Source: RFSX01 sp965230215
GTDB lineage: Bacteria > Bacteroidota > Bacteroidia > Chitinophagales > Saprospiraceae
Reading direction: 5' to 3'
Assembly: GCA_965230215.1 (NCBI GenBank)
Contig: CBDDKN010000001.1
Coordinates: 434,001 to 498,000, forward strand
DNA length: 64,000 nucleotides
Shown: piece after piece, positions 7,534 through 16,944 of the stretch
Position numbering within the stretch: position 1 is the stretch's first letter
Layout of the letters: every line of letters begins with the position of its first letter
Position numbers and translations under genes: made by a program
Notes under the pieces: model-generated
Database searches by the model: none
What the model saw: only the letters and a program-made list of their open reading frames with translations
What the model was told of the DNA's origin: nothing

Positions 7534-9927
7534 TTAATTTTTTATGATTTTCTGAATATTCATTTCACCATCGCTTCCTTGGATATATAGCATATACATA
7601 CCCGAATCCAGATGACTGATATTCATTTCTGTTCTCCTGCCTTCGGTCTTCTGCTCCAACACTATTTGACCCAATTCATTGAATACCTGCAACTTGCGCA
7701 TGGCACTCTCTGCGAATTCTACATTGAAAATGCCACTTGTTGGATTCGGCATGACCTCGAATGCATCCAAATCGATGTCAGAAGTGCTCGATAAAAACGA
7801 AGTTGTAATAGAAACATTATCTATACCGGCTTCCACGATATGGCCCGACTGTGGTAGATCTGATGCATAAAAACTGACTCTGAGGTCTGTTCCTTCCACA
7901 ATATGATCCGTTAAATCAATTTCCTGGATATCACTCCATCCATTGGTATATTCACTGAATCTTGCTATTTCAATCGTATCACCTTGCTCATGTAGGTAAA
8001 CAATCAAAGTGTCATCTGATGCTGAACCATTGCCGCCAGCAGTAGAATACCAGTACGCAAAACGCAGTGTCACTTCATCGGCTCCAGCAACATCAAATGA
8101 AGGAGAGAAGAGTTGTGTGTAACCATTATCAATATCATTATCTGCAGCCTGACCGCCCGTACTGTTGCCCGTTACGTAACATCTTGTATCATTGTCAAAT
8201 GGACTATCATCTCCTGGGGCTAAGAGCTGCTGCTGAAATGATGTGCCATTTGGAACCGCTCTTTCCCATCTACCCGTTGATGCTGTTGACTCAACTGTCC
8301 AGCCCTGGTCTATGGCAAAATTATCCTCATAGCCCTCTTCAAGAGCAATGGTATATTCAGTAATCGCTGTCAAATCAACTACCTGTGAATTTACTTTGTA
8401 TCCCCACTGACCAACAGAAAGTAGGTAGATTCTGGCTTGTATTGTTTCTATAAGTTGACCAGAATCATCAGTGGTATATTCAAGGGCATCGCTAAGGTCT
8501 CCAATATTAACTACCGCATTTGGAATGGCTTCCCCTGTAGACGCTGAAACAACATTGATGTTTACTGTGGCCAATGGAATGCGCTCCATTTCTATATCCA
8601 ATATCGTCACTTCGCCATTCACAATTTCCACCTCAGTAGAAAAATCTTTATAATCCGGATGTGTTGCCGTAACGGTAAACAATCCTTGTTCTGCTATGCC
8701 TGTTTTGTAAGTCCCGTCTGCAAGCGAATTGTCATAGTTGAACTGATCAGCTTCTATGACTATTCTGGCATTATTGATGGCTGCACCGTCAGCAGCATCA
8801 GTAACATTACCTTCTAAAAAAGCTGCTCTCACATAGCTTGGTCTGAAGATATAGAGTCCTGTATTGATATCTGAAGCTAACAGAAGTCCTGATGGGAGGT
8901 ATGGATATGCTCCCCAACATCCTTCGAAACCTCCATGTGGCCCTAGGTATGTATCATAAGATCCCACTTTGATCAGATTATCTGGTTTACTCGCATCGGT
9001 AATAACAACACCGTCAGTATAAAACGAAGTAACCAGGTATCCATCATAATAATGGGTGTTATGAGGTATCAAGCCCTCTCCAACTGTTTCCAATGGCTGA
9101 AACCTGTCAAGGAACGTAATATTGCCCGGATCAGAAACGTCGTATGATTCTACAAATGCGTTAGCTCTTTCGTCAGTTGTGAATACATAATTCTGATCTG
9201 TAGATGACCAGGCGTTATGAGTAAAGTTGAATCCCGTATTTTCTGTTCCCAGCGTTATTAGACTGTCCTTTCTTGTACAATCATAAATACCAAGCTGGCC
9301 CTGGTTGATTTCAGAGGCATACATGATATTATTCTTAACATACAGATCATGTGCATAGTCACCACCACCAGGAACACGACTATGTACACCCACCACCGGT
9401 GGGTTCCACTTATCTTGATTCAAATCAAATATGATGGCTTTGTTGCCAAATGAAATTCTGCAACCAGCAAGGTAACAGAAACCGTTTTCATCTATGTACA
9501 AGTTATGACAAGGCCCCAATTGAACTGTATCAGCTGGGCTGATAATCGGTGGCGTGATGTAATGAGAGCGGATAGAATCTGGCGCCATGCTCATATCTAT
9601 AATTAGGAGCCCGTCGTTTCCGCTATCTGTGGTTACATACAAGTGATCTTCCCAAGACTTGATATCTCTCCAGGTTGAAGCATCTCCAGGAATCTGATCT
9701 CTGAGAATTGGATTGGCCGGGTCTTCAAGTGACCAAATCCATGTGTTGGTTCTACTGCCCATGATGGCATACTCTGTACCGTTGCCATCTACATAACCCC
9801 ATATGTCATTACCGTCTTCACCAACAGGTGTATTGTTAAGCATTTCGAGGTTGAAGTTGTTCTGTGCTGATAGGATGCCTGATGCCAGGAATAGCAATAG
9901 CATCGTAAATACTTGTTTCATTCGCAT
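7534..9927 (-). CDS. choice-of-anchor B family T9SS-secreted protein
   Basis: A 797-residue secreted protein. A signal peptide (to about residue 21, ...SGILSAQ) precedes a beta-propeller-like choice-of-anchor B region (about 30-365) containing LVIVD-type repeats such as LLIIDMS, VVITDAS and GLYIFRP. Two carboxypeptidase-regulatory-like beta sandwiches follow (about 366-455 and 455-535). A MAM-like jelly-roll (about 540-710) opens with NFAIDQGWTVES and closes with GIDNVSI. The last 80 residues are a T9SS type A sorting domain with the PNPTSGIFNVEF motif and the ending IQKIIKN. It should be surface-attached or released. Catalytic activity is not apparent. ATG at 9927; a second ATG two codons on would serve equally well. 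Confidence 0.85.
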   Translation of the reverse strand: MRMKQVFTMLLLFLASGILSAQNNFNLEMLNNTPVGEDGNDIWGYVDGNGTEYAIMGSRTNTWIWSLEDPANPILRDQIPGDASTWRDIKSWEDHLYVTTDSGNDGLLIIDMSMAPDSIRSHYITPPIISPADTVQLGPCHNLYIDENGFCYLAGCRISFGNKAIIFDLNQDKWNPPVVGVHSRVPGGGDYAHDLYVKNNIMYASEINQGQLGIYDCTRKDSLITLGTENTGFNFTHNAWSSTDQNYVFTTDERANAFVESYDVSDPGNITFLDRFQPLETVGEGLIPHNTHYYDGYLVTSFYTDGVVITDASKPDNLIKVGSYDTYLGPHGGFEGCWGAYPYLPSGLLLASDINTGLYIFRPSYVRAAFLEGNVTDAADGAAINNARIVIEADQFNYDNSLADGTYKTGIAEQGLFTVTATHPDYKDFSTEVEIVNGEVTILDIEMERIPLATVNINVVSASTGEAIPNAVVNIGDLSDALEYTTDDSGQLIETIQARIYLLSVGQWGYKVNSQVVDLTAITEYTIALEEGYEDNFAIDQGWTVESTASTGRWERAVPNGTSFQQQLLAPGDDSPFDNDTRCYVTGNSTGGQAADNDIDNGYTQLFSPSFDVAGADEVTLRFAYWYSTAGGNGSASDDTLIVYLHEQGDTIEIARFSEYTNGWSDIQEIDLTDHIVEGTDLRVSFYASDLPQSGHIVEAGIDNVSITTSFLSSTSDIDLDAFEVMPNPTSGIFNVEFAESAMRKLQVFNELGQIVLEQKTEGRRTEMNISHLDSGMYMLYIQGSDGEMNIQKIIKN

Positions 9928-10001
9928 ATTTCTTAAAAAATGAGCCTCAATATACGACCTTATAAGCTATTGGGGTTGGCTTTAAGTTGTTCCGTCAGAC
10001 A

Positions 10002-10433
10002 TTACTTGAATGAAATGTCAATTATCATTGTCGTTAGCCTTGAAATACAGATGTCTTTTCCTTTTTCGTCAGTAATCCTGATTTGCCAGACATGCATTCT
10101 CCTTCCTGTTTTGATAGCTTCCACGCGACCATATACAAAGCCAGATCTGGCAGAGCTCAGATGATTGGCATTGATTTCAACGCCGACAGCCGATTGCTTG
10201 GTCAAATCCTCAATGAGAAGTGTAGAGGCAACAGAACCCATTGTTTCGGCCAATACGACAGAAGCGCCTCCGTGCAGCAAGCCCATGGGCTGTCTCGTTC
10301 GTTGATCTACAGGCATTCTGGCAATAATATAGTCATCACCGATTTCTGTAAACTCAATACCTATTGTATCGTTAATGGTATTATCGGATAGTGCATTTAA
10401 ACCTTCAATGGTGGGATTGTTTTTCCAGATCAT
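10002..10433 (-). CDS. hotdog-fold thioesterase (PaaI/MenI-like)
   Basis: A 143-residue acyl-CoA thioesterase with a single hotdog domain. The catalytic region reads GLLHGGASVVLAETMGS: the HGG turn and the E in AET (about residue 63) are the usual active-site positions in the PaaI/YdiI/MenI group. Relatives hydrolyse DHNA-CoA in menaquinone synthesis or phenylacetyl-type CoA esters; the sequence does not decide between them. ATG start, with a TATATTTG box 29 bases upstream. It is divergent from the ArsC-like gene. Confidence 0.85.
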   Translation of the reverse strand: MIWKNNPTIEGLNALSDNTINDTIGIEFTEIGDDYIIARMPVDQRTRQPMGLLHGGASVVLAETMGSVASTLLIEDLTKQSAVGVEINANHLSSARSGFVYGRVEAIKTGRRMHVWQIRITDEKGKDICISRLTTMIIDISFK

Positions 10434-10461
10434 TTTTCGAAATTTGCCAAACTTTATTCTT

Positions 10462-10469
10462 CAAATATA
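10462..10469 (-). promoter_or_regulatory. -7 box for the thioesterase gene
   Basis: TATATTTG on the minus strand matches TAnnTTTG. It lies in the 50-base gap between two divergent genes and would give a leader of roughly 22 bases. No clear -33 box is seen. Confidence 0.45.
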
Positions 10470-10483
10470 TCTTAATTTCCAAT

Positions 10484-10822
10484 ATGAAAATTTACCATAA
10501 TCCAAGATGTCGCAAGAGCAGAGAAACACTTGAATTGATTCGTTCAAAAGGTGTCGAACCTGAGATATACCTTTATCTGGAAGAGAAAATTACAGCCAAG
10601 CAGCTTAAGGATGTATTGGCTAAACTGGGAATAAAAGCTGAGCAATTGATCAGAAAAGGTGAGTCTGTATATAAGGAGAACTTCAAAGGAAAGGATATGT
10701 CTGAAAATGATTGGATAAAGGCCATGATCGAATATCCGAAGTTGATAGAACGCCCGATTGTTATAAAGGATCAGAAGGCTGTTCTTGGTCGTCCGCCTGA
10801 AAATGCACTAGAACTTCTATAG
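10484..10822 (+). CDS. ArsC-family arsenate reductase-like protein
   Basis: A 112-residue thioredoxin-fold protein of the ArsC/Spx group. The candidate nucleophile is C9 in HNPRCRKS. LIRKGE in the middle and RPIVI...LGRPPE near the C-terminus carry the arginines that bind the oxyanion in glutaredoxin-dependent arsenate reductases. Start chosen at ATG 10484 because the family begins with MKIYHNP; the frame is open further upstream but that part is not family-like. It stands alone without arsR or an arsenite pump, so in vivo arsenate reduction is not certain. It overlaps the convergent miaA by 6 bases. Confidence 0.85.
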   Translation: MKIYHNPRCRKSRETLELIRSKGVEPEIYLYLEEKITAKQLKDVLAKLGIKAEQLIRKGESVYKENFKGKDMSENDWIKAMIEYPKLIERPIVIKDQKAVLGRPPENALELL

Positions 10823-11725
10823 TCTTTCTTGAATATATAGCAGGGCTGCGTTTAAATCTGAAGGGTGGATTCGCAATCCAGGGTTGTACTTCCTTTGCCA
10901 CGTCATTTGCCTCTTTGCATATTGTCGGGTATGCGTTTGTATCAATGCGACGGCTTCATCTAAGCTTGTCTTTCCATCCAGGAAATCAAATATCTCAGAA
11001 TAGCCTACGGTGTTGAGCGATTTGAGATCTCTGAAAGCCAGGAGTCCTTCAACCTCTTTGACAAGACCTCTGTCTATCATTTTTAAAACCCTGTTGTTGA
11101 TGCGTTCATGGAGCTCTTCGCGTGGTAAATCAAGAACCAAGGTGATTAATTCAATGTCGTTTTCTTGCTTTTGACCCAGGAAATCAGAAAACCTTTTACC
11201 TGTGAAGTCTATAATTGATAAGGCCCTTAATAGCCTGTGAGGATTGTTGATGTCGACTTTTGAATAATATTCAGGATCTCTCTTAAGTAATTCATCTTTC
11301 AAATGACTTAATCCTTTTTTGTCCAATTCCGACTGCCAGAAATGCCTTACTTCGACTGGTACATCAGGAAAGCTGTCCAGACCTTCAGCAAATGCCTTTA
11401 TGTATAAGCCAGTGCCACCGCACATGATTGTATGTCCAAAGGCCTCCCAGTCAGTATGAGCATAGGTTAAAGCATCAGATGCAAATATACCTGCGTTGTA
11501 ATCATCTAGGACCGACACGTAATCACAACAAACGATATTGTGATCCTTTATTTCAGTCTTGCTGGGCTTGGCTGTGCCTATTGACATTTCCTTGTAAACC
11601 TGTCTAGAGTCTGCCGAGATGATATGACATTTCATATTGTCCTGTATTTGATAAGACAATGCAGATTTTCCGATACCTGTTGGGCCGGTTATGACAATAA
11701 GTTTATTTGCTTTCTTTTCAGGCAT
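10817..11725 (-). CDS. miaA: tRNA dimethylallyltransferase MiaA
   Basis: A 302-residue enzyme that transfers dimethylallyl to A37 of tRNAs reading UNN codons, the first step to ms2i6A. The P-loop GPTGIGKSA lies at about residues 14-22. The substrate-binding DSRQVYKEMSIGTAKPS follows, with the family's central insertion. The C-terminal TRQYAKRQMTWQRK is the tRNA-binding signature. Length is normal. ATG start; a TATATTTG box at 11774-11781 could drive it. MiaE, which hydroxylates the finished modification, is encoded at 54818-55402. MiaB is not in the window. Confidence 0.95.
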   Translation of the reverse strand: MPEKKANKLIVITGPTGIGKSALSYQIQDNMKCHIISADSRQVYKEMSIGTAKPSKTEIKDHNIVCCDYVSVLDDYNAGIFASDALTYAHTDWEAFGHTIMCGGTGLYIKAFAEGLDSFPDVPVEVRHFWQSELDKKGLSHLKDELLKRDPEYYSKVDINNPHRLLRALSIIDFTGKRFSDFLGQKQENDIELITLVLDLPREELHERINNRVLKMIDRGLVKEVEGLLAFRDLKSLNTVGYSEIFDFLDGKTSLDEAVALIQTHTRQYAKRQMTWQRKYNPGLRIHPSDLNAALLYIQERL

Positions 11726-11773
11726 ATTTATTTGTAATCGCTATTTTCAACAACTGATTTATTAACGATAACA

Positions 11774-11781
11774 CAAATATA
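11774..11781 (-). promoter_or_regulatory. -7 box for miaA
   Basis: TATATTTG on the minus strand, 49 bases before the miaA ATG and 2 bases from the divergent peptidase gene's ATG. It matches TAnnTTTG. No -33 box is evident. Confidence 0.4.
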
Positions 11782-11783
11782 CC

Positions 11784-12830
11784 ATGCAGAGATTAGTATT
11801 ATATTTTCTTGCTACATCGCTTTTATATATTCTGAATTCATGCAATGGTGTAAGCAATGAATCTGATGATCACAAAAATGAAACTATGCAGTCAAAAGTA
11901 GAATATGCCATGGTGATACATGGTGGTGCAGGAACCATTACCCGTGATAAGATGAGCGATAAGCTTGAGCAGCAATATAGAGCGGCATTGGATACAGCTT
12001 TAATGAAAGGGCAGGAGATATTGAAGTCTGGAGGTTCAGGTACTGAGGCTGTGGTGGCAGCAATAAGTTACATGGAAGATTCTCCATTGTTCAATGCTGG
12101 CCGAGGGGCCGTTTTTACCAATTCGGGCACCAATGAATTGGATGCTTCAATAATGAGAGGCGATGATTTACAAGCAGGTGCTGTGGGTGCATTAACCAAC
12201 GTCAAAAATCCAGTGAAAGCAGCGGTTGCTGTAATGAACAACTCTGAACACGTCTTCCTCTCTGGTCCAGGTGCTGAAGAGTTCGCATTGGATCAAGGAT
12301 TGGAAACAGTAGACCCTGAATATTTTCACACCGACAAGAGATGGAATAGCCTGCAAAAAATAAAAGCCAAGGAAGAAAGCTTGGGGGTGCACATCACCGA
12401 TTTAGCAGACTCCAAATATGGGACCGTGGGTGCAGTGGCATTGGATAAGAATGGCAATATAGTGGCGGCCACTTCAACCGGAGGTATGACAAATAAGAAG
12501 TACGGTCGGATTGGAGATTCTCCAATTATAGGGGCCGGAACTTATGCCAACAATGCCAGTTGTGGCGTATCCTGTACAGGGCATGGGGAATACTTCATTC
12601 GCTATGCCGTAGCGCATGATATGCACGCCCAAATGGCATATGGAGGCAAGGATGTATCGCAAGCAGGAGAACATATTATCAACCAGAAGCTGAAGGAAGC
12701 CGGTGGAAGCGGTGGTTTGATCGCTTTGGATCGGTATGGTAATATAAGTATGCCCTTCAATTCTGAAGGTATGTACAGAGGCTATGTCACTGATAAAGAG
12801 AAATATATAGGCATTTATAAAGATGAATAA
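11784..12830 (+). CDS. isoaspartyl peptidase / plant-type L-asparaginase, lipoprotein
   Basis: A 348-residue Ntn-hydrolase of the isoaspartyl peptidase/L-asparaginase 2 family. It is made as one chain and self-cleaves before the catalytic threonine, here T214 in KYGTVGAVA, to give alpha and beta subunits. The family signatures HGGAG, GRGAVF, LDASIM and, in the beta subunit, STGGMTNKKYGRIGDSP and GTYA are all present. The N-terminus has a lipoprotein signal ending LNSC (C20), so it is probably membrane-anchored outside the cytoplasm, where it would remove isoaspartyl dipeptides or asparagine. ATG start. Transcribed alone and divergent from miaA. Confidence 0.9.
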   Translation: MQRLVLYFLATSLLYILNSCNGVSNESDDHKNETMQSKVEYAMVIHGGAGTITRDKMSDKLEQQYRAALDTALMKGQEILKSGGSGTEAVVAAISYMEDSPLFNAGRGAVFTNSGTNELDASIMRGDDLQAGAVGALTNVKNPVKAAVAVMNNSEHVFLSGPGAEEFALDQGLETVDPEYFHTDKRWNSLQKIKAKEESLGVHITDLADSKYGTVGAVALDKNGNIVAATSTGGMTNKKYGRIGDSPIIGAGTYANNASCGVSCTGHGEYFIRYAVAHDMHAQMAYGGKDVSQAGEHIINQKLKEAGGSGGLIALDRYGNISMPFNSEGMYRGYVTDKEKYIGIYKDE

Positions 12831-12931
12831 TTACAGCATTTATTAAAATAAAATAAATTTGTAAAAGCTTGATTTCTAGTTATTTTTACTTTTCAAAATT
12901 ACAAGAGTAAAAAACAACCAATCTTATTGTT

Positions 12932-15349
12932 ATGCTGGAATTCTTGAAGACAAATCGTCACCACTTTATAGCACTGATAATATTCGTACTTCTCTCCGTC
13001 ATCAACTTCTATCCTGTCTTTGAAGGCAAGCAGCTGAATTTTGCAGAGCGGAATCAGGGGATGTCCAAAGAAATGCTTGATCACCAAAAGGAAACGGGTG
13101 AAGTGACACGGTGGACAAATTCGATGTTTTCAGGAATGCCTACCTATTATATTCTTGCTAAGACACCCAAAGACCTGGTGGAATATATTCGTTTGGCTTC
13201 AGGATTATATCTTCCTAAGGAAGCTGGTAATTTCTTGATGGGGATGATCTTTTTCTATATCCTCATGATGGTCCTGAATGTCTCACCCTGGATCGCCATA
13301 TTTGCTTCGATATCCTTCGCCTTCGTGACCAATAATATGATATTGTTGGATACGGGACATTTTACAAAACTCAGGACGATCTTGAGTATGCCACTATTGC
13401 TGGCTGGTCTAATACTGGCTTTCCGTAAGAAAGTGGTATTGGGTTCTCTCGTATTCGCGCTTGGCTTTGCCATGAATATCAAATTTGATCACCCTCAGAT
13501 GACATATTACCTGGGTATAGCTTTGGTCCCTATGGTAGGGGTATATCTGTATCAGTTTTATAAAGAGAAACAACTTAAACAGTTTGCACTCATCGCCGCC
13601 TTACTATTTGGAGGTCTGTTTCTGGCTATTGCAAATTCTGCTTCCAAGCTAATGCCTGTTATGGAGTATACGGAGGACACAATGCGTGGAAAGCCTGTTC
13701 TCGAAAAGACGACTAATGATTTTAGCAGCAGTGGAGTAGACGGACTTTCATGGGATTATGCCATGAGTTGGAGCAACGGATGGATTGATCTTCTGCAGGG
13801 CTTCATGGCATATTCTGTTGGTGGCTCGACCACTGAAGAACTGCCAGGAGACAGTGCGTTTGCGAAGGAGTTGAGAAAATTGGGTGCCAATACCAGAGGG
13901 GGAGTCCAGGCGCCGTTGTATTGGGGAGAGTTGGATTCTACATCAGGACCGATTTATTTTGGCGCTGTTGTATTTTGTCTGTTCTTCATCTCGTTATTCG
14001 TAGTTAAAGATAAAATGCGTTGGTGGATATTGGGAGCTGTGGTTTTAACATCATTAATATCCCTTGGAAAGAATTTTGAGATCTTTAATAGATTCTTATT
14101 TGACTTCCTTCCTTATTTCAACAAATTCAGAACACCGAATTCTGTATTGTCTGTAACGGCATTGTTTATTCCTTTGCTTGGTTTCTATGGTTTGAATTCA
14201 ATACTAGATAGTAAGTCCGATTGGAAGAAAGTATTATATCCTGGTCTGGGATTGGCCGCTTTTTGTCTTTTGTATGGTATCCTGGCACCTTCCTTTTGTG
14301 ATATGACAGGCGCTTATGATGCACGTTATGCGCAGCAAGGTATCAATACAGATAGTCTCTTAGACGATAGAGTTTCCTATGCTTTTTCCAGCGGTTTGAG
14401 ATCTGCCGTTTATATGCTTTTAACTTGTGGTGCGATCTTCTTGGTGCTCAAAGGCAAGCTAAAGAAACAATATGCGATTATCGCAATTGGTTTACTGAGC
14501 ATTTTTGATTTGTTTAGCACCAATTTCAAATATGTAAGCCCTTCAGATTATATCAGTGATTCAGCATTGAAGCGTACCTATCAGCCAAGAGCGGTAGACC
14601 GGGAAATCATGAATGATCCGGATATCCATTATCGTGTGCTGGATCTAAGTGTGCCTACATTCCAGTCTGCGTTTCCTTCTTACTTTCATAAGACCATTGG
14701 GGGTTATCACCCGGCCAAACTGGTCAGATATCAGGACTTGATTGACTACCATATCAGCAAGAATAATATGGATGTCATGAACATGCTGAATACAAAGTAT
14801 ATTATCACGCCTGGTGAACAGGGTGGTGAAAGGGTTCAACGGAATACAGCAGCATTGGGCAATGCTTGGTTTGTGGGCAATGTCAATATGGTTAATTCTC
14901 ACAATGAAGAAATTGATGCCTTGGAAAATTTTGATCCACTTGGGATAGCGTATGTACACAAAGAGTTCTCGGATTATATGTCTAACTCAAGCTATGATAA
15001 GAACGGATCGATTGAACTTACAAGCTATGAGCCGAATAAGCTGGAGTATAATTACAGCGCCAACTCAGAACAATTTGCTGTTTTCTCAGAGATATGGTAT
15101 GGACCTGACAAAGGATGGAAGGCTTATATCGATGGCAATCCTGTTGATCATATCAGAGCCAATTATGTATTGCGTGCAATGAAATTACCAGCTGGGAATC
15201 ATCAGATCACCTTTGAATTTGAGCCTGATTCACTCAAGACAGGAACTTTGATCAGCCAGATATCGTCATTGCTTATTGTATTGGCTTTGGTGCTTTATTT
15301 TCTGGATAAACGCAGACCAGAAGAAAAGCGTATTCTAAAACTGGCGTGA
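12932..15349 (+). CDS. YfhO-family membrane protein
   Basis: An 805-residue polytopic membrane protein. It has a dozen or so hydrophobic segments over the first 540 residues, a soluble beta-rich domain at about 560-765, and a last helix at about 775-795 before a basic tail. The first loop after helix 1 and the WYGPDKGWKAYIDGNP stretch in the C-terminal domain are typical of YfhO/GT-C-like proteins in Bacteroidota. YfhO in Firmicutes is needed to glycosylate lipoteichoic acid; the target in Bacteroidota is unknown. ATG start. A TAAATTTG sequence 70 bases upstream (12854-12861) may be its -7 box. Confidence 0.85.
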   Translation: MLEFLKTNRHHFIALIIFVLLSVINFYPVFEGKQLNFAERNQGMSKEMLDHQKETGEVTRWTNSMFSGMPTYYILAKTPKDLVEYIRLASGLYLPKEAGNFLMGMIFFYILMMVLNVSPWIAIFASISFAFVTNNMILLDTGHFTKLRTILSMPLLLAGLILAFRKKVVLGSLVFALGFAMNIKFDHPQMTYYLGIALVPMVGVYLYQFYKEKQLKQFALIAALLFGGLFLAIANSASKLMPVMEYTEDTMRGKPVLEKTTNDFSSSGVDGLSWDYAMSWSNGWIDLLQGFMAYSVGGSTTEELPGDSAFAKELRKLGANTRGGVQAPLYWGELDSTSGPIYFGAVVFCLFFISLFVVKDKMRWWILGAVVLTSLISLGKNFEIFNRFLFDFLPYFNKFRTPNSVLSVTALFIPLLGFYGLNSILDSKSDWKKVLYPGLGLAAFCLLYGILAPSFCDMTGAYDARYAQQGINTDSLLDDRVSYAFSSGLRSAVYMLLTCGAIFLVLKGKLKKQYAIIAIGLLSIFDLFSTNFKYVSPSDYISDSALKRTYQPRAVDREIMNDPDIHYRVLDLSVPTFQSAFPSYFHKTIGGYHPAKLVRYQDLIDYHISKNNMDVMNMLNTKYIITPGEQGGERVQRNTAALGNAWFVGNVNMVNSHNEEIDALENFDPLGIAYVHKEFSDYMSNSSYDKNGSIELTSYEPNKLEYNYSANSEQFAVFSEIWYGPDKGWKAYIDGNPVDHIRANYVLRAMKLPAGNHQITFEFEPDSLKTGTLISQISSLLIVLALVLYFLDKRRPEEKRILKLA

Positions 15350-15389
15350 TTTCAAGTGCGATAACAACCCAGATTAAATTTGCTTTCAA

Positions 15390-15397
15390 TATCTTTG
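15390..15397 (+). promoter_or_regulatory. -7 box for pyrR-pyrB
   Basis: TATCTTTG matches TAnnTTTG and lies 7 bases before the pyrR ATG, predicting an almost leaderless mRNA. A second match, TAAATTTG, sits at 15375-15382. There is no room for a PyrR attenuator between the box and the gene. Confidence 0.45.
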
Positions 15398-15404
15398 TAT
15401 CGTT

Positions 15405-15965
15405 ATGCAGAAAGGAAGGGAAATTGTAAGTCCTCAAAAGTTTAAAATCATACTGACGCGTTTAGCTCATGAGATTATTGAGAATTACCCGTCGGATGAA
15501 GCATTGCATATCATTGGTATTCAGGAGAAAGGGGTCATCCTTGCAGAAAGGCTTATCGAGATCATCAAGTCTAAAAATAAACGCCGAAAAATTCATTTCG
15601 GTAAACTGGATATCACATTCTATCGAGACGATTTCAGACTCAGAACAAAACCATTAAAGGCCAGCGCTACAGAAATAGAATTCAATATAGACTCTAAGAG
15701 AGTGATTCTTATAGACGATGTATTGTATACAGGCCGGACGATACATGCAGCCATGTCGGCATTACAAGATGTAGGAAGGGTAGAGCGGCTTGAGTTGTTG
15801 ACCATGGTAGACAGACGATTTAATAGACATTTGCCTATCAAGTCAGATTATACAGGAATACAGGTAGATAGCCTCGATGAAGCCTATGTGAAAGTGCAAT
15901 GGCAGCATCAGGAGGAAGAAGATAAGATATTGATTTTTTCAGCGAACAAGCAAAGTGTTCAATGA
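15405..15965 (+). CDS. pyrR: PyrR-like uracil phosphoribosyltransferase
   Basis: A 186-residue type I phosphoribosyltransferase. The PRPP loop is VILIDDVLYTGRTIHAAM (about residues 100-117), and the GIQEKGV region and R-D-D motif match PyrR. In Firmicutes PyrR regulates pyr mRNA attenuation and also makes UMP from uracil and PRPP. Here it is the first gene of a pair with pyrB (ATGA overlap), supporting a role in pyrimidine synthesis. The very short upstream region holds no visible attenuator, so salvage activity may matter more than RNA-binding control (inference). Confidence 0.9.
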   Translation: MQKGREIVSPQKFKIILTRLAHEIIENYPSDEALHIIGIQEKGVILAERLIEIIKSKNKRRKIHFGKLDITFYRDDFRLRTKPLKASATEIEFNIDSKRVILIDDVLYTGRTIHAAMSALQDVGRVERLELLTMVDRRFNRHLPIKSDYTGIQVDSLDEAYVKVQWQHQEEEDKILIFSANKQSVQ

Positions 15966-16909
15966 GTTCAGGACAATTAAGTACAAAGCACTTATTAGGA
16001 ATTAAATACCTTCAGCCGGAGGACATAGACTTAATTTTTACAACGGCAGATCAATTCAAAGAGGTTATCAACAGGCCGATAAAGAAAGTGCCTTCTCTGA
16101 GAGATATTACAATCGCCAATCTCTTTTTTGAAAATTCCACAAGAACAAAGCTGTCATTTGAACTTGCAGAAAAGAGACTTTCTGCAGATGTGATAAATTT
16201 CTCTTCATCCACCAGCTCAGTAAAAAAAGGCGAAACACTATTAGATACGGTCAACAATATCCTTTCAATGAAAGTAGATATGATCGTTATGAGACATCCC
16301 GCTCCCGGCGCGCATTTCTTTCTTTCCAATCATATAGATGCGCAGATAGTAAATGCTGGTGATGGAACACATGAGCATCCGACTCAGGCTTTACTTGACG
16401 CCTATTCCATGCGAGAGCAACTTGGAAGTCTTCGGGGTAAGAAGATATGCATATTTGGTGATGTGCTTCATTCCAGAGTAGCCCTCAGCAATATTTATTG
16501 CCTTCAAAAACTGGGAGCCAAAGTACGTGTATGTGGTCCGCCAACATTGATACCAAAACATATTGAATCGCTTGGTGTAGAAAAATCTTATAATGTAAGA
16601 GAGAGTTTGCAGTGGTGCGATGTGGCCAATATCCTGCGAATTCAATTGGAACGTCAGGATATCAAGTATATCCCATCTCTAAGAGAATACGCACTCTATT
16701 ATGGAATAGACAAGCAAATGCTTGATCAACTGGATAAGGAGATCGTCATAATGCATCCGGGGCCGATTAATAGAGGTGTCGAGATATCCAGTGATGTCGC
16801 GGATTCTGAACATTCTATTATACTTCAGCAGGTCGAAAATGGTGTGGCTGTACGTATGGCTGTCTTATTCCTACTGGCCAATCAGAGAGGTGAGATCTCC
16901 CAAGCTTAA
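15962..16909 (+). CDS. pyrB: aspartate carbamoyltransferase catalytic subunit
   Basis: A 315-residue enzyme that condenses carbamoyl phosphate with aspartate, the committed step of pyrimidine synthesis. The carbamoyl-phosphate site FFENSTRTKLSFE (about residues 58-70), HPTQALLDAYSM, and MHPGPINRGVE near the C-terminus are all intact. Length is normal. The start overlaps the pyrR stop by 4 bases, so the two are translationally coupled. No pyrI follows. The next pathway enzyme, dihydroorotase, is encoded separately at 23652. Confidence 0.97.
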   Translation: MSSGQLSTKHLLGIKYLQPEDIDLIFTTADQFKEVINRPIKKVPSLRDITIANLFFENSTRTKLSFELAEKRLSADVINFSSSTSSVKKGETLLDTVNNILSMKVDMIVMRHPAPGAHFFLSNHIDAQIVNAGDGTHEHPTQALLDAYSMREQLGSLRGKKICIFGDVLHSRVALSNIYCLQKLGAKVRVCGPPTLIPKHIESLGVEKSYNVRESLQWCDVANILRIQLERQDIKYIPSLREYALYYGIDKQMLDQLDKEIVIMHPGPINRGVEISSDVADSEHSIILQQVENGVAVRMAVLFLLANQRGEISQA

Positions 16910-16944
16910 AAAAATCTTAAACACTTTGTTTTAGAAAGCATTTT

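Noticed and set aside
8067..8363. Forward open frame of 98 codons inside the T9SS propeller gene
   Set aside because: Low-complexity H/Q/P-rich translation, a typical antisense artefact of the real gene.
10391..10483. 31-residue N-terminal extension of the ArsC-like protein
   Set aside because: It lies in the divergent promoter region and over the thioesterase start; the family begins at MKIYHNP.
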